Of a stretch of 64,000 bases of DNA, positions 54,760-64,000 are shown in pieces. The first letter of the stretch is position 1. Every line of letters begins with the position of its first letter. Below the pieces are notes generated by a model. That model was not told where the DNA came from and searched no databases. It saw only the letters and a list, made by a program, of their open reading frames with translations. A program made the translations under genes and the position numbers. The stretch lies in assembly GCF_910592395.1 (NCBI RefSeq), contig NC_088311.1, forward strand, positions 14,016,501-14,080,500, written 5' to 3'. The DNA comes from Lineus longissimus (lineage: Eukaryota; Nemertea; Pilidiophora; Heteronemertea; Lineidae).

Positions 54760-55518
54760 TTACCACATGCGTTTTTGTTTGTTCTCAACCGTCTTTACTA
54801 GAGACTCGAGAAAACTGAGCAAATGTGTCGCATTTGGATTGTCAGTTCTAATCACACTGCTTCTATCCCCGCAGAAGTACTGTCTGCCCTCAACATCGGT
54901 CAACCAATCGCGATGAAGACGATATTGCTCGGCCAAGGTGTCTCAATAAGTCTTATTAATTAGGCTCTCGTATGTTCGGGCCCGGGCTTGGATTCTATCT
55001 AGACACACCTCTGAGTCAATATCGATGTAGTAAATGCCGTTGTAACCTTCAGGGAGACCGAATTTAAATAGCGTGCGACGAGCAAACTGCAAGGTCTCGG
55101 CTCGCAAATAGTCTCTCCCGAAATTTCCGATAGAACCTTACTGAGTTGCACATTCGACGAAAGGAAGAGGTCCGAGCAGACGTCTGTCTGTGACTACAAC
55201 ATGGTATCTCTTCGAGTCGTCAGAAATGGAACTATTCTCCAAAAGTTTAAATCCTTTCCTGACGACAGAGTTTATGCTACGGATAATATGTATCTGGGCT
55301 AGGGCAACGTTCTCTTTTGGATTAGCATAGGCCAGCACGAGGGGATTGAGTTGACCAAAGATCGAAAATTTGTCTAGTCCTTCTTGGATATAAGAAAACG
55401 AAAATAGAGGATTCGGATGTTGTTTGTAGAGCTGATCAAGACTCGACAGCAAGGTTGTTTTTCCCGCCCCAATTTGGCCTTCAACTGCTACTAACAGTAC
55501 TTTCTTGGCGAGCGACAT
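54760..55518 (-). pseudogene. Deoxynucleoside kinase family protein (P2), two in-frame stops
   Basis: Phosphorylates deoxynucleosides for DNA synthesis. The 252-codon frame starts MSLAKKVLLVAVEGQIGAGK, a P-loop typical of the dNK/thymidine kinase 2 family. It continues to VVVTDRRLLGPLPF (the D/E-R-S/R substrate motif). After TAA at 55138-55140 it reads FGRDYLRAETLQFARR, then YYIDIDSEVCLDRIQARAR, the Arg-rich LID region. A TGA at 54943-54945 precedes the last ~60 codons. Length equals that of animal and viral dNKs. The frame is otherwise continuous, which implies recent inactivation. A slightly earlier start (MDHRQKVAF, 55602) is possible. Just upstream, 55519-55700 is Ser/Pro/Arg-rich sequence of unclear status. 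Confidence 0.8.
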
Positions 55519-55867
55519 CCTCCGTTTCTGATGGAATGGAACAATTGCAACAAAACCATCTGCAGTAGACGTTTCGAAAGCGACCTTTTGCCGATGGTCC
55601 ACAATCGGGCGCGTCTAGAGGAACCGCCTCGGGTTGTTCTGGACCCGAAGACGCAGTTGTTTCTGTCACAGCTGGCGCTTCTTTTGGACATTGTTTTCAG
55701 CAGATAATGTAATTGGAAATTGTCACCTTCAAAAGAATGTACTAAATTGGGATTTGTAACGTTCGAAAATGTTCGATGAGTCTAGGCTTGTTTCTAGCCA
55801 TTCACAAGACAGTATTTTTCTGAGTCTGAGGGGAGGAGCCGAGGATCCCGTTTGACAGTTGAATATT

Positions 55868-56461
55868 CTACCATGGATCCATTTCACTTGGCTTAACATT
55901 TTTTTTCACTTTCTTCTTCGACGATTTTGATGAAACGGGGGTTTTCTTGCGTTTCGTGTTTTTCTTCTTCTCCCGTTTAGTACGACTCTCCGTCCACGAG
56001 CCATCCTCGACGTCTGTCTCATCGCTTTCCTCATGCGGAACCTCATCTGTGCTAATCGAGTCTTCTTTTTCTTCTGACTTCTGCTCTGCTAGGAACACCT
56101 CTCGAGCGGCGGACTTCAATTCGTCTTCAAGCGACAGCAGTTTTCCCATCTCCTCCGCGCTAATACTTAATGATTTTTTGTTCCTGTGGAAGTGGAACCA
56201 CGATTCCTGTTTCCACCTGCTGACATTAAGTGTCAAGCGTGCAGAAACCTCTATGGCGACCAATTCTCTTGGTTGTTTAGACGAGGCCATCATCTCCTTT
56301 GACAGAGTTGTTAAGACAACCTACGAGTTCGATTCACATGACTGTTTTTTTAGTTTTAGGTCTCGTTTATCAACGGTTGATCTTTTGGCAGGAACATTAT
56401 CAATTAACCTCGATAATTCTCTCTTTCTTCTGACTTCGAAGTCTACCATTTCTTCATACAT
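55868..56461 (-). pseudogene. PC4-like ssDNA-binding/transcription cofactor with basic tail, one in-frame stop
   Basis: The frame starts MYEEMVDFEVRRKRELSRLI. An in-frame TAG follows at about residue 47. An internal ATG at 56293 then leads into IEVSARLTLNVSRWKQ, SWFHFHRNKKSLSISAEEMG and KLLSLEDELKS. Short beta strands followed by a 'KK.(L/I)SLS..E...L...' helix resemble the PC4/p15 single-stranded DNA-binding fold. An acidic stretch (STDEVPHEESDETDVED) and a lysine-rich tail (KREKKKNTKRKK) come next. It could bind ssDNA during replication or transcription. The fold assignment is by eye and could be wrong. It lies between the kinase and polymerase genes. Confidence 0.45.
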
Positions 56462-56484
56462 GTAAACATATGAAATACAGTGCC

Positions 56485-59400
56485 TTAACCTTTGCAAGCC
56501 GTATCAAAACTAGACGAAGGTGAGGGAGATGGTGGCCGACGTGAGCATCGAAAATCGCCATAGGCATAAGTCTGAATACCATCGTCGCAAACCCAGCGTT
56601 TTAGATCCAAGCAAGAAAGTCCCTTCTTCTCAGAAGATATGGTGAACAAATCGTGTTTGATGGAGCGAATTGTCTTGTATTGGCAGCGTTGTGGTTTACT
56701 CGGTTCAAACAGTGCATCGCAGTAATCTTCAAAACATAACTTTTGCAGTGCTGTTTTTGGGATACCCTTGGCTTTGGCCTCTCTGCCATCAGATAGAAAT
56801 TTGAAGCAGTACATTTTCGCTCGAACCCCGACGAACGCGACGATAGTTTCTCCTGGATATTCAATTTTGAACGTACCCTTGATTTTCTTATTCGTTGTGC
56901 TGTACAATTTGTGTGTTTCTGGGAAATTTGAAAATGTCAAAATACTGCGGCGCAAGCGTCGTGAAAACAACTTTTGGCTCAACATTCTTCACCAGGTACA
57001 CAAGACTATCGGTGTCCGTCATCAACAGTTGGCAGTTTTCTGGACCTCCAAGAGCTGGTAAAACGAAATTGTAGTGAAATTTATACATGTGCAATTTGCT
57101 GAGTTCTAAGACTGTAAAACCGGCGACAAGCGGACTGTTTAGTTCTACGGCAGCTGGGTTAGACTGCACACCAACAAGTTTTCTGTCGTAGAATGTGACA
57201 GACTTGAAATTCGGTTGACTTGTTAACCTTTTGAAGGTTTTCTCATCACTGACTAATTTCATGTTGACGTATTTACTTATGTCTATTAGCAGACATCCAA
57301 ATATGCTATTTAAGATTAGCTTCCAGAAGCTGCTCTCAAATTCAGAGACGGATTTCGAACGTTTGTGCGTTATGAAGTTTACAAAATCTCGCATCCAGCA
57401 CTTTTGTTCAAAGGCCAACACACGTCTTACGCGAAGCAATCGCATTCCGCATTTGAGGTAGTATTTCAAATTCTGGTAATGCACCACATAGTCTCGTTTC
57501 TCAATCAGATCCGGTACAAGTTTTTCAGGTCCGGTTTTGAAAAAAGACGGATCGTTCAGCTTGAGTCCGAGTTCGTAGGTGTAATCCGACCACTGAGCAG
57601 GAGGGATGGCCGTTTTGTGTGGAGCCAAAGGGTACATTGTGTGCGATTCGTGGAGCTCTGGCGGGTAACTCAAGTCTACGCTAAGGATATAGCCAATCTT
57701 AGCATCGTCGGGAACCTCGCTTATCTTTAGTTGCTTAATTTCCTGTCTGGTCAACCACCGATAACTCTTTTCAGGTAGCTGTTTACTTAAGGCATGACCG
57801 TACAAAATCGTACAATCGAGCGGCACGATTTCTTGTCGGGGTAGTTCTGGGTTGTAGTTCGGGCCCATTTCTGGAAGATTTGCCTCTGCGTGTCGTAGCA
57901 TGACAGAAGCGACCCCACCTCTAATTCCTCGTTTTATCCAGTGCACCATCTCTAGATCGGTCAGTATTTCCAACTGCACCTTTGTGTATTACAACATGGC
58001 ATGGTATGCAAAGTGAGGCAGAGTTAGAAACTTGCCAGTGTCCATTTGGAAATATTGCATTGACAAATTGCGAAATTGTTCGAAGCAACTTGCCAACAAT
58101 AAGACATCGGTAATCAGATACACCAGTAGATAGTCTTTCAGTGTCTGACATGACATTGCCCGCCACACATGTTTTGCATGTTCATAATCAGCCATTGTAA
58201 TGTCGATCTGATGAAGCAAATCGTAAAACTGATCTCTTGGCGGAAGCGCGTCGAGTTTAAGTTTCTCGATCTCATCCAGGAAATCATAGCAGAAAACACC
58301 TTTTCTAGTCATGAGCTGATATCGTTCCTCGTTTCTCTGAACATACTCCCATAAGAGGGGGAACGCGATTGAATTGCGATCCTTTTCACTGCTTCTGGTG
58401 CTTTTATCACTCTTCACAGAGTCTGCAATCGATGCCAGGGAGGCTTTCATGAACTCAAACGAGTCTTGAATGATTAATTCTCCATCAAACACAGCTAAAT
58501 AATGCTCAGTGTTTCGCGGTAAAATCCGTGGAGGTGGTTTCAAACGTTTTTTATTCCGTCGCGCCATGGCCTTTATTAGAAGGTGCTGATCAAATCGTAC
58601 GCCTCCATGAGCGAAACACGGTACTGATGCTGTTGTTTTCTCACTACCATAAGTCAAGTTACAGCGATTGCACAAAGCGAAGCGGAATTTTCCAGAAAGA
58701 TGACAATGATCTTTGTATGGAGAGTTTAGCTCGGTAAAAGCCTGTCCGCACATTTCACAGGATGTTTGTCGATGAAATCGAAACCAGTCTTCGCGAGTCA
58801 TTTTCAAAGGCTGGTTTTCAGTAGCGTTTATGATCTGAATCTCTTGTCGTTGAGTGTCAAGCCAATCGAGGAAGCGTTCGACGCAATCTCGACCGACCCA
58901 ATGATATGGTGACGAGTTATACGTTCTATTGGGGTTACATATTCTGATCGCTGCCACAGCAATAGGCACGTGTCTACGTCGATTATTGTCTTCTGGGCAG
59001 GGGATTTGCATTGTTTCAAAGTCGTAATAGATGGCAAATCGGCTCATGGACATTTTTTCAAACTGAGAAAAACGGACAGTTGTTGGAGCACTCGGTGTTT
59101 TGTAAAGCTGCACTTTTTGGGAGCAGCAGCTAATCCAATGTTCGGTCCGTCGTTCTTCTGTCGTGAATCTGCAGAAACACGACCGACAAACAAGTTTCTT
59201 TCCCTGAGAAACGTTATCACCTAAAATACGACTTAAACTTTTTATTAGAAAGTAGTGTTTTCGATACAGCAATAGGTCAATGCAGCGTTCTTCCGTTGGG
59301 CGACTGGTCAAATTCTTGCTTAGATAGTAAATTCGAAGGGGCGGGTGATCCCTTTTTTGTTTTGTTTCGCTGACTCCAAACACGCTCAGGACTAGAGAGG

Positions 59401-60136
59401 GATTGTTTCGTTCAAAGATTGCCATTTGACTCAAAGGTGTAGAAAAACTTAAACCCGAAAAGTTGAGCGAGGTTTTCGTGTACCAACTCTCAACTTTATA
59501 TCGAGGAGGTGGTTGTGTCCACCTTCCCCGATTTTCAAAGAGTAGTAAACAGTCACGGAAACACACATCGTCTTTGGCTTTCGGGGGAGAGACACAAGCG
59601 CGTTTTCCACTCAAAGATCGGGGTAGTACGCTGTGTCGCCTTATAAACGGATCCAGTGCACCTCCTCGAAAAGGTGTGAAAGCCGATAGATAGAGGCGTA
59701 AGCTCTGAACACACACAAAGCTCCAGCCGGACCCTTCGTGGTGGAATGTATCAACTTTCCCAGAAATTTCCTCTAGCTGTTCTTGAATATCGTCCCCGAT
59801 CTTGTCTTGTCCTGGGGATATACTGCGATTTTTAGTGTTGAACCACGGTTCTGCACTATGCTCTATGAATTCCCTAGCCGTGTTATCTTCGGATCCCTCC
59901 GGGTGAGCAACCGGTACCAATTTACTGAATAAAACCTGAAGTTCAACATGATACTTCAAAGCTTCATTGTTTTTTGCAGCAGTGGCTAGCGTCTTTCTAA
60001 GCTGCCGGACTATTAACGGACGCGCTACTTTATTTAAAAATAACTGTACATCGTTACTTAATCGTACCGGAGGTCCGTAAACATATTTTTGCGCCGTGCG
60101 ACCTTGTGGTCCAAAAATGTTTTTGAGACGAAACAT
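56485..60136 (-). pseudogene. Protein-primed family B DNA polymerase (P2), decayed
   Basis: The frame starts MFRLKNIFGPQGRTA. Exo I is RFAIYYDFETMQI. An endonuclease VII-like Cys/His insert follows (CEMCGQAF, YKDHCHLSGKFRFALCNRCN). Near residue 690 is YLITDVLLLAS. A TAA at 57989-57991 breaks the frame just after HFAYHAML. The same frame resumes with KRGIRGGVASVM, the motif A region (IVPLDCTILYGHAL), motif B (WKLILNSIFG) and motif C (LLMTDTDSLVYLV). A frameshift near 56895 leads to the C-terminal segment (YPGETIVAFVGVRAKMYCFK, then CLDLKRWV). Motif A reads LDCTILYG where Polintons usually have DANNLYG. Only two breaks in ~1,215 codons suggest P2 decayed less than P1. Confidence 0.92.
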
Positions 60137-60234
60137 GATCTTCGTGAACGTAAATCACAACACTAAACCGGTATATTGCTTTCTTGGATTCTAATCAGTG
60201 ATAACACGACAGACGTTTTCTCAGATCAATTAGT

Positions 60235-61473
60235 TTAACTGATTGTCGATTGTCGCCTTCGAAAATGCAAGGTACAAATAACCTTCCCCCAGGCAAAATT
60301 CACTTCTTCACCGGATTCGTGGCGAATGTCAATGTCTATCTCATTAAAGAATGTACCATTTAATGGTAAGTATCGAGGACGAACGAAAGCGTGTGAGAGA
60401 TGTTTTGCGCGATCCCGTGGATTGACAGGAATACTCCTTAGTAAAGGCGTATACACATTGCCGACAGGCGTAGATTTTACAATGGAAGAGTATATGAACA
60501 AATTGTACGCATTGTAATCGAGATTTGGTTTGCGAGACGCTTTAATAAGGTAACGTTTTGCGTCTTTCAGTCGTGGCGATCAAGGCGCTACTCGAAGGTC
60601 CAGAAGCTCGTTCATCGGTTTCAGTGTGCTGGTGAGAAGCTCAATCCTCTTGCATGTCCTCCGAGGTGATTTCACTCGGCATAGAAGTAGGTCTATCTAT
60701 GTGTGGAGTCGTCTGTGGCTCGGACGAGCTCGCCGTGTCCGTGGAAGCCCGCCGAGAAGCTTCAATATCTTTTTCCTTCTCTTCGATCGAGTCTTAGAAG
60801 CTCCCTCAAAATCCTCTTCTTCAAATTCAGAATTACCCGACGCTGTTTGTTCTCGTCGACATTTCTTCACAGACTCTTCATCTTGCTGCTTACCCTGGAC
60901 GATCAACTTGTCCTCGGAAAACGATCCCTTTGTTTTAGACTTTGTGCCGTCATTGAAAAAGTACTTAGTTTTATCAAATCCTAGAACTTCGGCCACATCA
61001 GAAGATAGCTCAATCGCTTCGCCTTCGAATAGGTGGATTTGAGCAAACCACGTCGATGACAAATGAAATTTTCCCGCCCATATTTTATTTGGTAAATGAT
61101 CAAGTCGTGGTCGTCGGAGATCGAGTCCTTCGATGAGGTCTTCTGCACTGCCATAGTCCAATAGTTCTTTCCCTGCCGGAAGACATGCTTTCTTTACAAC
61201 TGCGGGAATCAAGGGTTGTCGGATATCTGCTACAGCCAACTCATATGAACAGCGAGATCCTCTGAAATATGTTGACCATGAGTGTGGAAATGTTATTTCT
61301 ACGAGAGCTACTTCAACTTCGCCGGGTATTAAACTCACGTCTATAGGTTGCGGCAATCGAATCACAAATTTATTCGCTTTATTGGCAGGAAATCCTGCGG
61401 GTACGGGTGTATTCGAGGGGCAGACTACGAATTCGACATCGGTCACATTATGCTGGTCCACTCGAGAGGTCAT
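60235..61473 (-). pseudogene. Conserved Polinton virion-type protein, two in-frame stops
   Basis: The 413-codon frame starts MTSRVDQHNVTDVEFVV. The N-terminal domain has KFVIRLPQPIDVSLIPGEVE and VALVEITFPHSW, matching the '...F...L..PI.L.G.WEV.L.EI.YPHSW' opening common in Polinton and adintovirus proteins. An acidic/basic linker follows. In-frame stops are TAG at 60697-60699 and TGA at 60580-60582. The C-terminal domain then reads LFIYSSIVKSTPVGNVYTPL, RPRYLPLNGTFFNEIDIDIR and VNFAWGKVICTLHFRRR. This resembles the terminal part of such proteins, including transposon-derived worm proteins. It is probably a minor structural component (penton- or fibre-like), by family analogy only. Confidence 0.7.
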
Positions 61474-61615
61474 AATTCTAGATGCTCAGCTTTGAGGTGT
61501 TCATTATACTAGTTGTAATCACATGGGGCTTTTGCATCAGACCTTTTAGCCGTTTGGAGAAAGAAATTATGAAACAAACAAAAAACCACGAGATAAAGAA
61601 GCACATGCTTTTTAT

Positions 61616-62013
61616 TATTCTTTCAAATCACCCTTCGATCTTACAGCGTTGATGAGCCAGCCGTGGACCAGTTGATAGTATAAGTACGCGGCGCGGGATA
61701 TTTCTAAATGGACAAGAAAACACTCAAGCTTTTGTAACGAGTCACGACAAACGATTTGGAACAAATTCCGGCGAACGTTGCACCTCAATTATTGTACTTT
61801 AGTCGACTGCGGCTCGCTTTGAGTTGGACTATACAGAAATATTTCCTTTATCGCCCGGAAAGTACAAAAATCTAGAATATCCTCCCCGTCGTGTCGGTCC
61901 ATGCCCCAAGACCGGACGTTATCTCCGAATACTCTTTCTAAAACATTGATACAGGGGCTTTCCGGGTCGCATGCCCGACAGAGATGACCGAACGGACACT
62001 TTCATAAGACCTC
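61616..62013 (-). pseudogene. Unidentified Cys-containing relic in P2
   Basis: A minus-strand reading CPFGHLCRACDPESPC leads into VLERVFGDNVRSWGMDRHDG, EDILDFCTFRAIKEIFLY, a TAA near 61785 and then a helical tail (LEISRAAYLYYQLVHGWLIN) ending at 61616. The residue composition looks like genuine decayed coding sequence. I do not recognise the family. It lies between the virion-type protein and the dUTPase. Confidence 0.4.
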
Positions 62014-62199
62014 TGAAATGTTTTTAGGCCTGGCCAGAGTACAAGTACAGACCGACGACGATGCAGCAACCGGTCGGTAATGGAGCCGAGGTGCAGGTCT
62101 AATTCTTCGCCATTTTCGAGTATCCATGGCGGGTCCCGCATGGAGATATTTGCTCTCGAGAATGACTGTCTGAATGTCTGGTTCTACTTTGAATTTTTC

Positions 62200-62545
62200 A
62201 TTGCAGACTGTAGCGTCCATATCGCCCACAGAAATTAAGTGTGCCTGCTTCGGATAGGCTATAGTGTGTTCGAACACTGACAGGAATAAGATTAGCTTCC
62301 TCTTAATCAAAATAAACGTAGTCTTTTTCAGCTGACAATTCTTCTCGGATTTTGGTAAGGATGCCGTGATACTCGCTCTGAACGTGAGGATCCAATTTGG
62401 CCCATTGGGCCAAAGCGTACAAGTATAAGTAATAATCATAAGTAGCACCATTAGCCAATGTTAGTTCACAATTGTAAAGGAACAGATCTCGGGCTGTAGT
62501 TTTGCGATCAATCAGAAAGATCTTGGCTGCCTTGCCCCCGGCATG
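62200..62545 (-). pseudogene. Unidentified relic in P2
   Basis: A minus-strand reading AAKIFLIDRKTTARDLFLYN, TYDYYLYLYALAQWAKLDPH and LTKIREELSAEKDYVYFD ends at a TAA at 62303-62305, with a weak continuation. The tyrosine-rich helix after an ...IDR...ARDL segment vaguely recalls nucleoside kinases. The match is too weak to name. Confidence 0.3.
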
Positions 62546-62756
62546 ATGAGGGGATATGTCCCGATTTGCAGTAAAACCATCGCTGGTTCTTGAATACGCA
62601 CACTATACTTGTATTAGAATGCTTGGAAGGGGAGAGGAGTCACATAAAAGAAAGTGTATGTCTCAGCTATTCTCCAGCAACGATTCAAACAAGACAATGA
62701 ATTGAAAGTACACTTTTCTGTCATCTTTCGCAAGCAAAATTACAGTACATTTAATA
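62546..62756. other. No gene seen
   Basis: Short gap downstream of the dUTPase. No supported ORF. Confidence 0.4.
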
Positions 62757-63209
62757 TTAAAAACCAGTCGAACCGAATCCCTTCTCAGCCCTATCGGTTG
62801 GCTCTAAATCACGTCTCTGTTCCCAGAGAGGACTAGCATAGGGTAAAATCAGGATTTGGGCAATTCTCATTCCCTTCTTCACATAAAACCTTTTGCGAGA
62901 CGATCGCATCAAAATTCCGATTGTTCCGCGATAATCCGTGTCAACGACTGCGTGAAGAATTTCCACTCCTTCGAAAAACGCCAGACCGCTCCGACTCATG
63001 ATCTGAGCATAATATCCTCTCGAAAGTTCCAACGATAAACCGATACAAATCCGGACATACCGTCCATTCTTCTCCAGGATTGAATCGTTTGCAGCATAGA
63101 CGTCGAAACCGGCCGATCCCTCTGTCCCGCGACTAGGTAAACGTGCGTCTTCGTTTCGTAGCGTAAATTTCACTACTAGATCAGCGCAACAAGATATGAT
63201 GTCAAGCAC
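62757..63209 (-). CDS. dut: dUTPase (dUTP diphosphatase), intact
   Basis: Hydrolyses dUTP to dUMP and pyrophosphate, which keeps uracil out of DNA and feeds dTMP synthesis. This 150-aa trimeric-type enzyme keeps all five conserved motifs in order: motif 1 GSAGFDVYA, motif 2 MSRSGLAF, motif 3 HAVVDTDYRGTIG, motif 4 GMRIAQILILP, and motif 5 (EKGFGSTGF) at the extreme C-terminus. Size and motif spacing match viral and cellular dUTPases. The start MLDIISCCADLVVKFTLRNE is plausible. The position at the upstream end of the minus-strand P2 block, with a nucleoside kinase nearby, indicates viral nucleotide metabolism. As the frame is unbroken, it is either recently captured or still preserved. Confidence 0.92.
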   Translation of the reverse strand: MLDIISCCADLVVKFTLRNEDARLPSRGTEGSAGFDVYAANDSILEKNGRYVRICIGLSLELSRGYYAQIMSRSGLAFFEGVEILHAVVDTDYRGTIGILMRSSRKRFYVKKGMRIAQILILPYASPLWEQRRDLEPTDRAEKGFGSTGF

Positions 63210-63337
63210 TTCTCAAGACAAAATCCTTCGCAGAAAAGACAAAATACTCAACAGAATGCGCTTTGTTTTGTTATGTTTGTACTCTTTCGAAAACTATTGC
63301 CACAGGACAGTTTTTAGACCGAGTTCTCTGTTTACAT

Positions 63338-63836
63338 TTAGTAGGGCAATATTGACTCCAATTCCGCACAGGGTACTCCTTGTTCTGCCCATTTTGCTAT
63401 TTCATGGCCGTGGCAATGAAGCGGAGCACACCAGCAAGCTAGCACACAGTTTTTCAATGTGTAGGCCAGCCGATCCCTGCCCCTAGCAATCATATAAGCG
63501 ATGTATCGTTGGATGATGCGCTCACGTTCACTAGGGCGTTGGTGCGTGCATCCGAAATTGATTGGCCCAATATTGTGCCGCTCGAAGTTTTAAGACGAGC
63601 CGTTTGTCAGCTCGATTCAATTGTTGAAATGCTCGAGATTTACGAACTATTCTTTTCGTTCCGTTCAGAAAATGTCCCAAGTCCGGCCGTCGTAATAACA
63701 ACAAAATATTTCTGCCGATATAGAAATGTCGGTGGCTCACCAATAGCCAACGCTTGAGATTGCCTACATCTAGAACATGCACGATTCGGACACTTCCATA
63801 ACCGCTTGCCATAGACATGATAGGTTCGACAGTCAA
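63338..63836 (-). pseudogene. DUF4326-like protein, frameshifted
   Basis: The N-terminal part reads MSMASGYGSVRIVHVLDVGN and SHRHFYIGRN. After a frame change near 63535 it reads RPSERERIIQRYIAYMI and then NCVLACWCAPLHCHGHEIAK, ending at 63338. The pairing of an upstream YIGR and a downstream L.CWCAP..CHG is the signature I associate with DUF4326, a family of unknown biochemical function found in phages, bacteria and viruses. The conserved Cys/His residues suggest metal binding. It lies upstream of dUTPase on the same strand, so it is likely P2 cargo. A similar C-terminus recurs at the window edge. Confidence 0.55.
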
Positions 63837-63879
63837 AGAGCAATGGAATTTTAAAGGTCTAGTTTAGAAAAGAGAATTA

Positions 63880-64000
63880 TCACAACGGAGCTGTCTAAGT
63901 TCTCTGACTGTGTTTAATAGGGTAACATCGACTCTAATTCGGGTGTAGATGACGGTCCTTTCGTGCCCACTTGATTAATATACGGCCATGGCATAAGAAA
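63880..64000 (-). pseudogene. 3' part of a second DUF4326-like copy, cut by window edge
   Basis: The minus-strand reading CHGRILIKWARKDRHLHPN and the following ELESM/LPY region parallels the first copy's CHGHEIAKWAEQGVPCAELE end. Nucleotide similarity between 63338-63423 and 63919-64000 is visible. It has its own frame change near 63950. It indicates a tandem gene duplication. Confidence 0.45.

Noticed and set aside
62200-62545. Second deoxynucleoside kinase in P2
   Set aside because: A tyrosine-rich segment hinted at this, but no P-loop or LID motif is visible. Kept only as an unidentified relic.

Overview
The window looks like nuclear DNA of a marine invertebrate animal. The background is intron- and repeat-rich, with short direct and inverted repeats, MITEs, a BEL/Pao relic, a Penelope-like relic and a dispersed repeat family that begins near GAGGCCCAAGGGCC and ends in a GCTCAGCTGAGCTAAAAA-type hairpin. 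Set into it are several independent, decayed Polinton/Maverick (adintovirus-like) integrated viruses. A mollusc or other lophotrochozoan is my best guess from the repeat style, but this is weak inference. No rRNA, tRNA or CRISPR array was recognised.

Layout: (1) 1-2.2 kb, repeat fragments and a perfect hairpin. (2) 2.27-3.33 kb, a decayed Polinton integrase with a C-terminal chromodomain-like segment (P0). (3) 3.6-6.3 kb, long dispersed repeat copy A, then a foldback MITE. (4) 6.6-20.5 kb, the main element P1, an AT-rich Polinton-like virus. In order it carries HNH-type relics, protein-primed DNA polymerase B, an unnamed conserved protein, an rve integrase, a coiled-coil protein (minus strand), a double-jelly-roll-type major capsid protein, a packaging ATPase, an unknown protein, a zinc-ribbon VLTF3-like late transcription factor (minus strand), and four small or membrane virion-type proteins. 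Most P1 start codons sit inside the hexamer TAAATG behind a T-rich stretch, as in poxvirus late promoters. The last gene is cut off at about 20.52 kb by a BEL/Pao relic. (5) 22-29.5 kb, inverted-repeat elements, repeat copy C and a Penelope-like relic. (6) 30-33.8 kb, repeat copy B with a cleanly inserted PIF/Harbinger-type element. (7) 33.9-40.3 kb, a 6.4-kb element with perfect terminal inverted repeats and a 4-bp target duplication but no visible transposase. (8) 41.1-42.0 kb, a relic of the unnamed P1 family from another virus (P3). (9) 43.0-44.4 kb, likely host exons encoding a SANT-like domain, with one exon duplicated. (10) 44.6-49.3 kb, a mariner-like MITE and large inverted and tandem repeats. 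(11) 49.3-64 kb, a second large Polinton (P2), nearly all on the minus strand and visibly less AT-rich. It has a conserved capsid-associated protein, a small basic protein, ATPase, integrase, zinc-finger/acidic protein, deoxynucleoside kinase, PC4-like protein, PolB, a conserved virion-type protein, unknown relics, dUTPase, and a DUF4326-like gene that appears duplicated at the window edge.

How the genes fit together: PolB replicates linear protein-capped DNA, the integrase inserts it into host DNA, and the capsid protein and ATPase build and fill particles. In P1 the VLTF3-like factor probably drives late genes from TAAATG promoters. In P2, dUTPase and nucleoside kinase supply and clean the dNTP pool. 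Nearly every large viral gene carries one or more in-frame stops or frameshifts, so these are fossils and not active viruses. P1 has no recognisable protease, and P2 has no recognisable protease or major capsid gene in the window.
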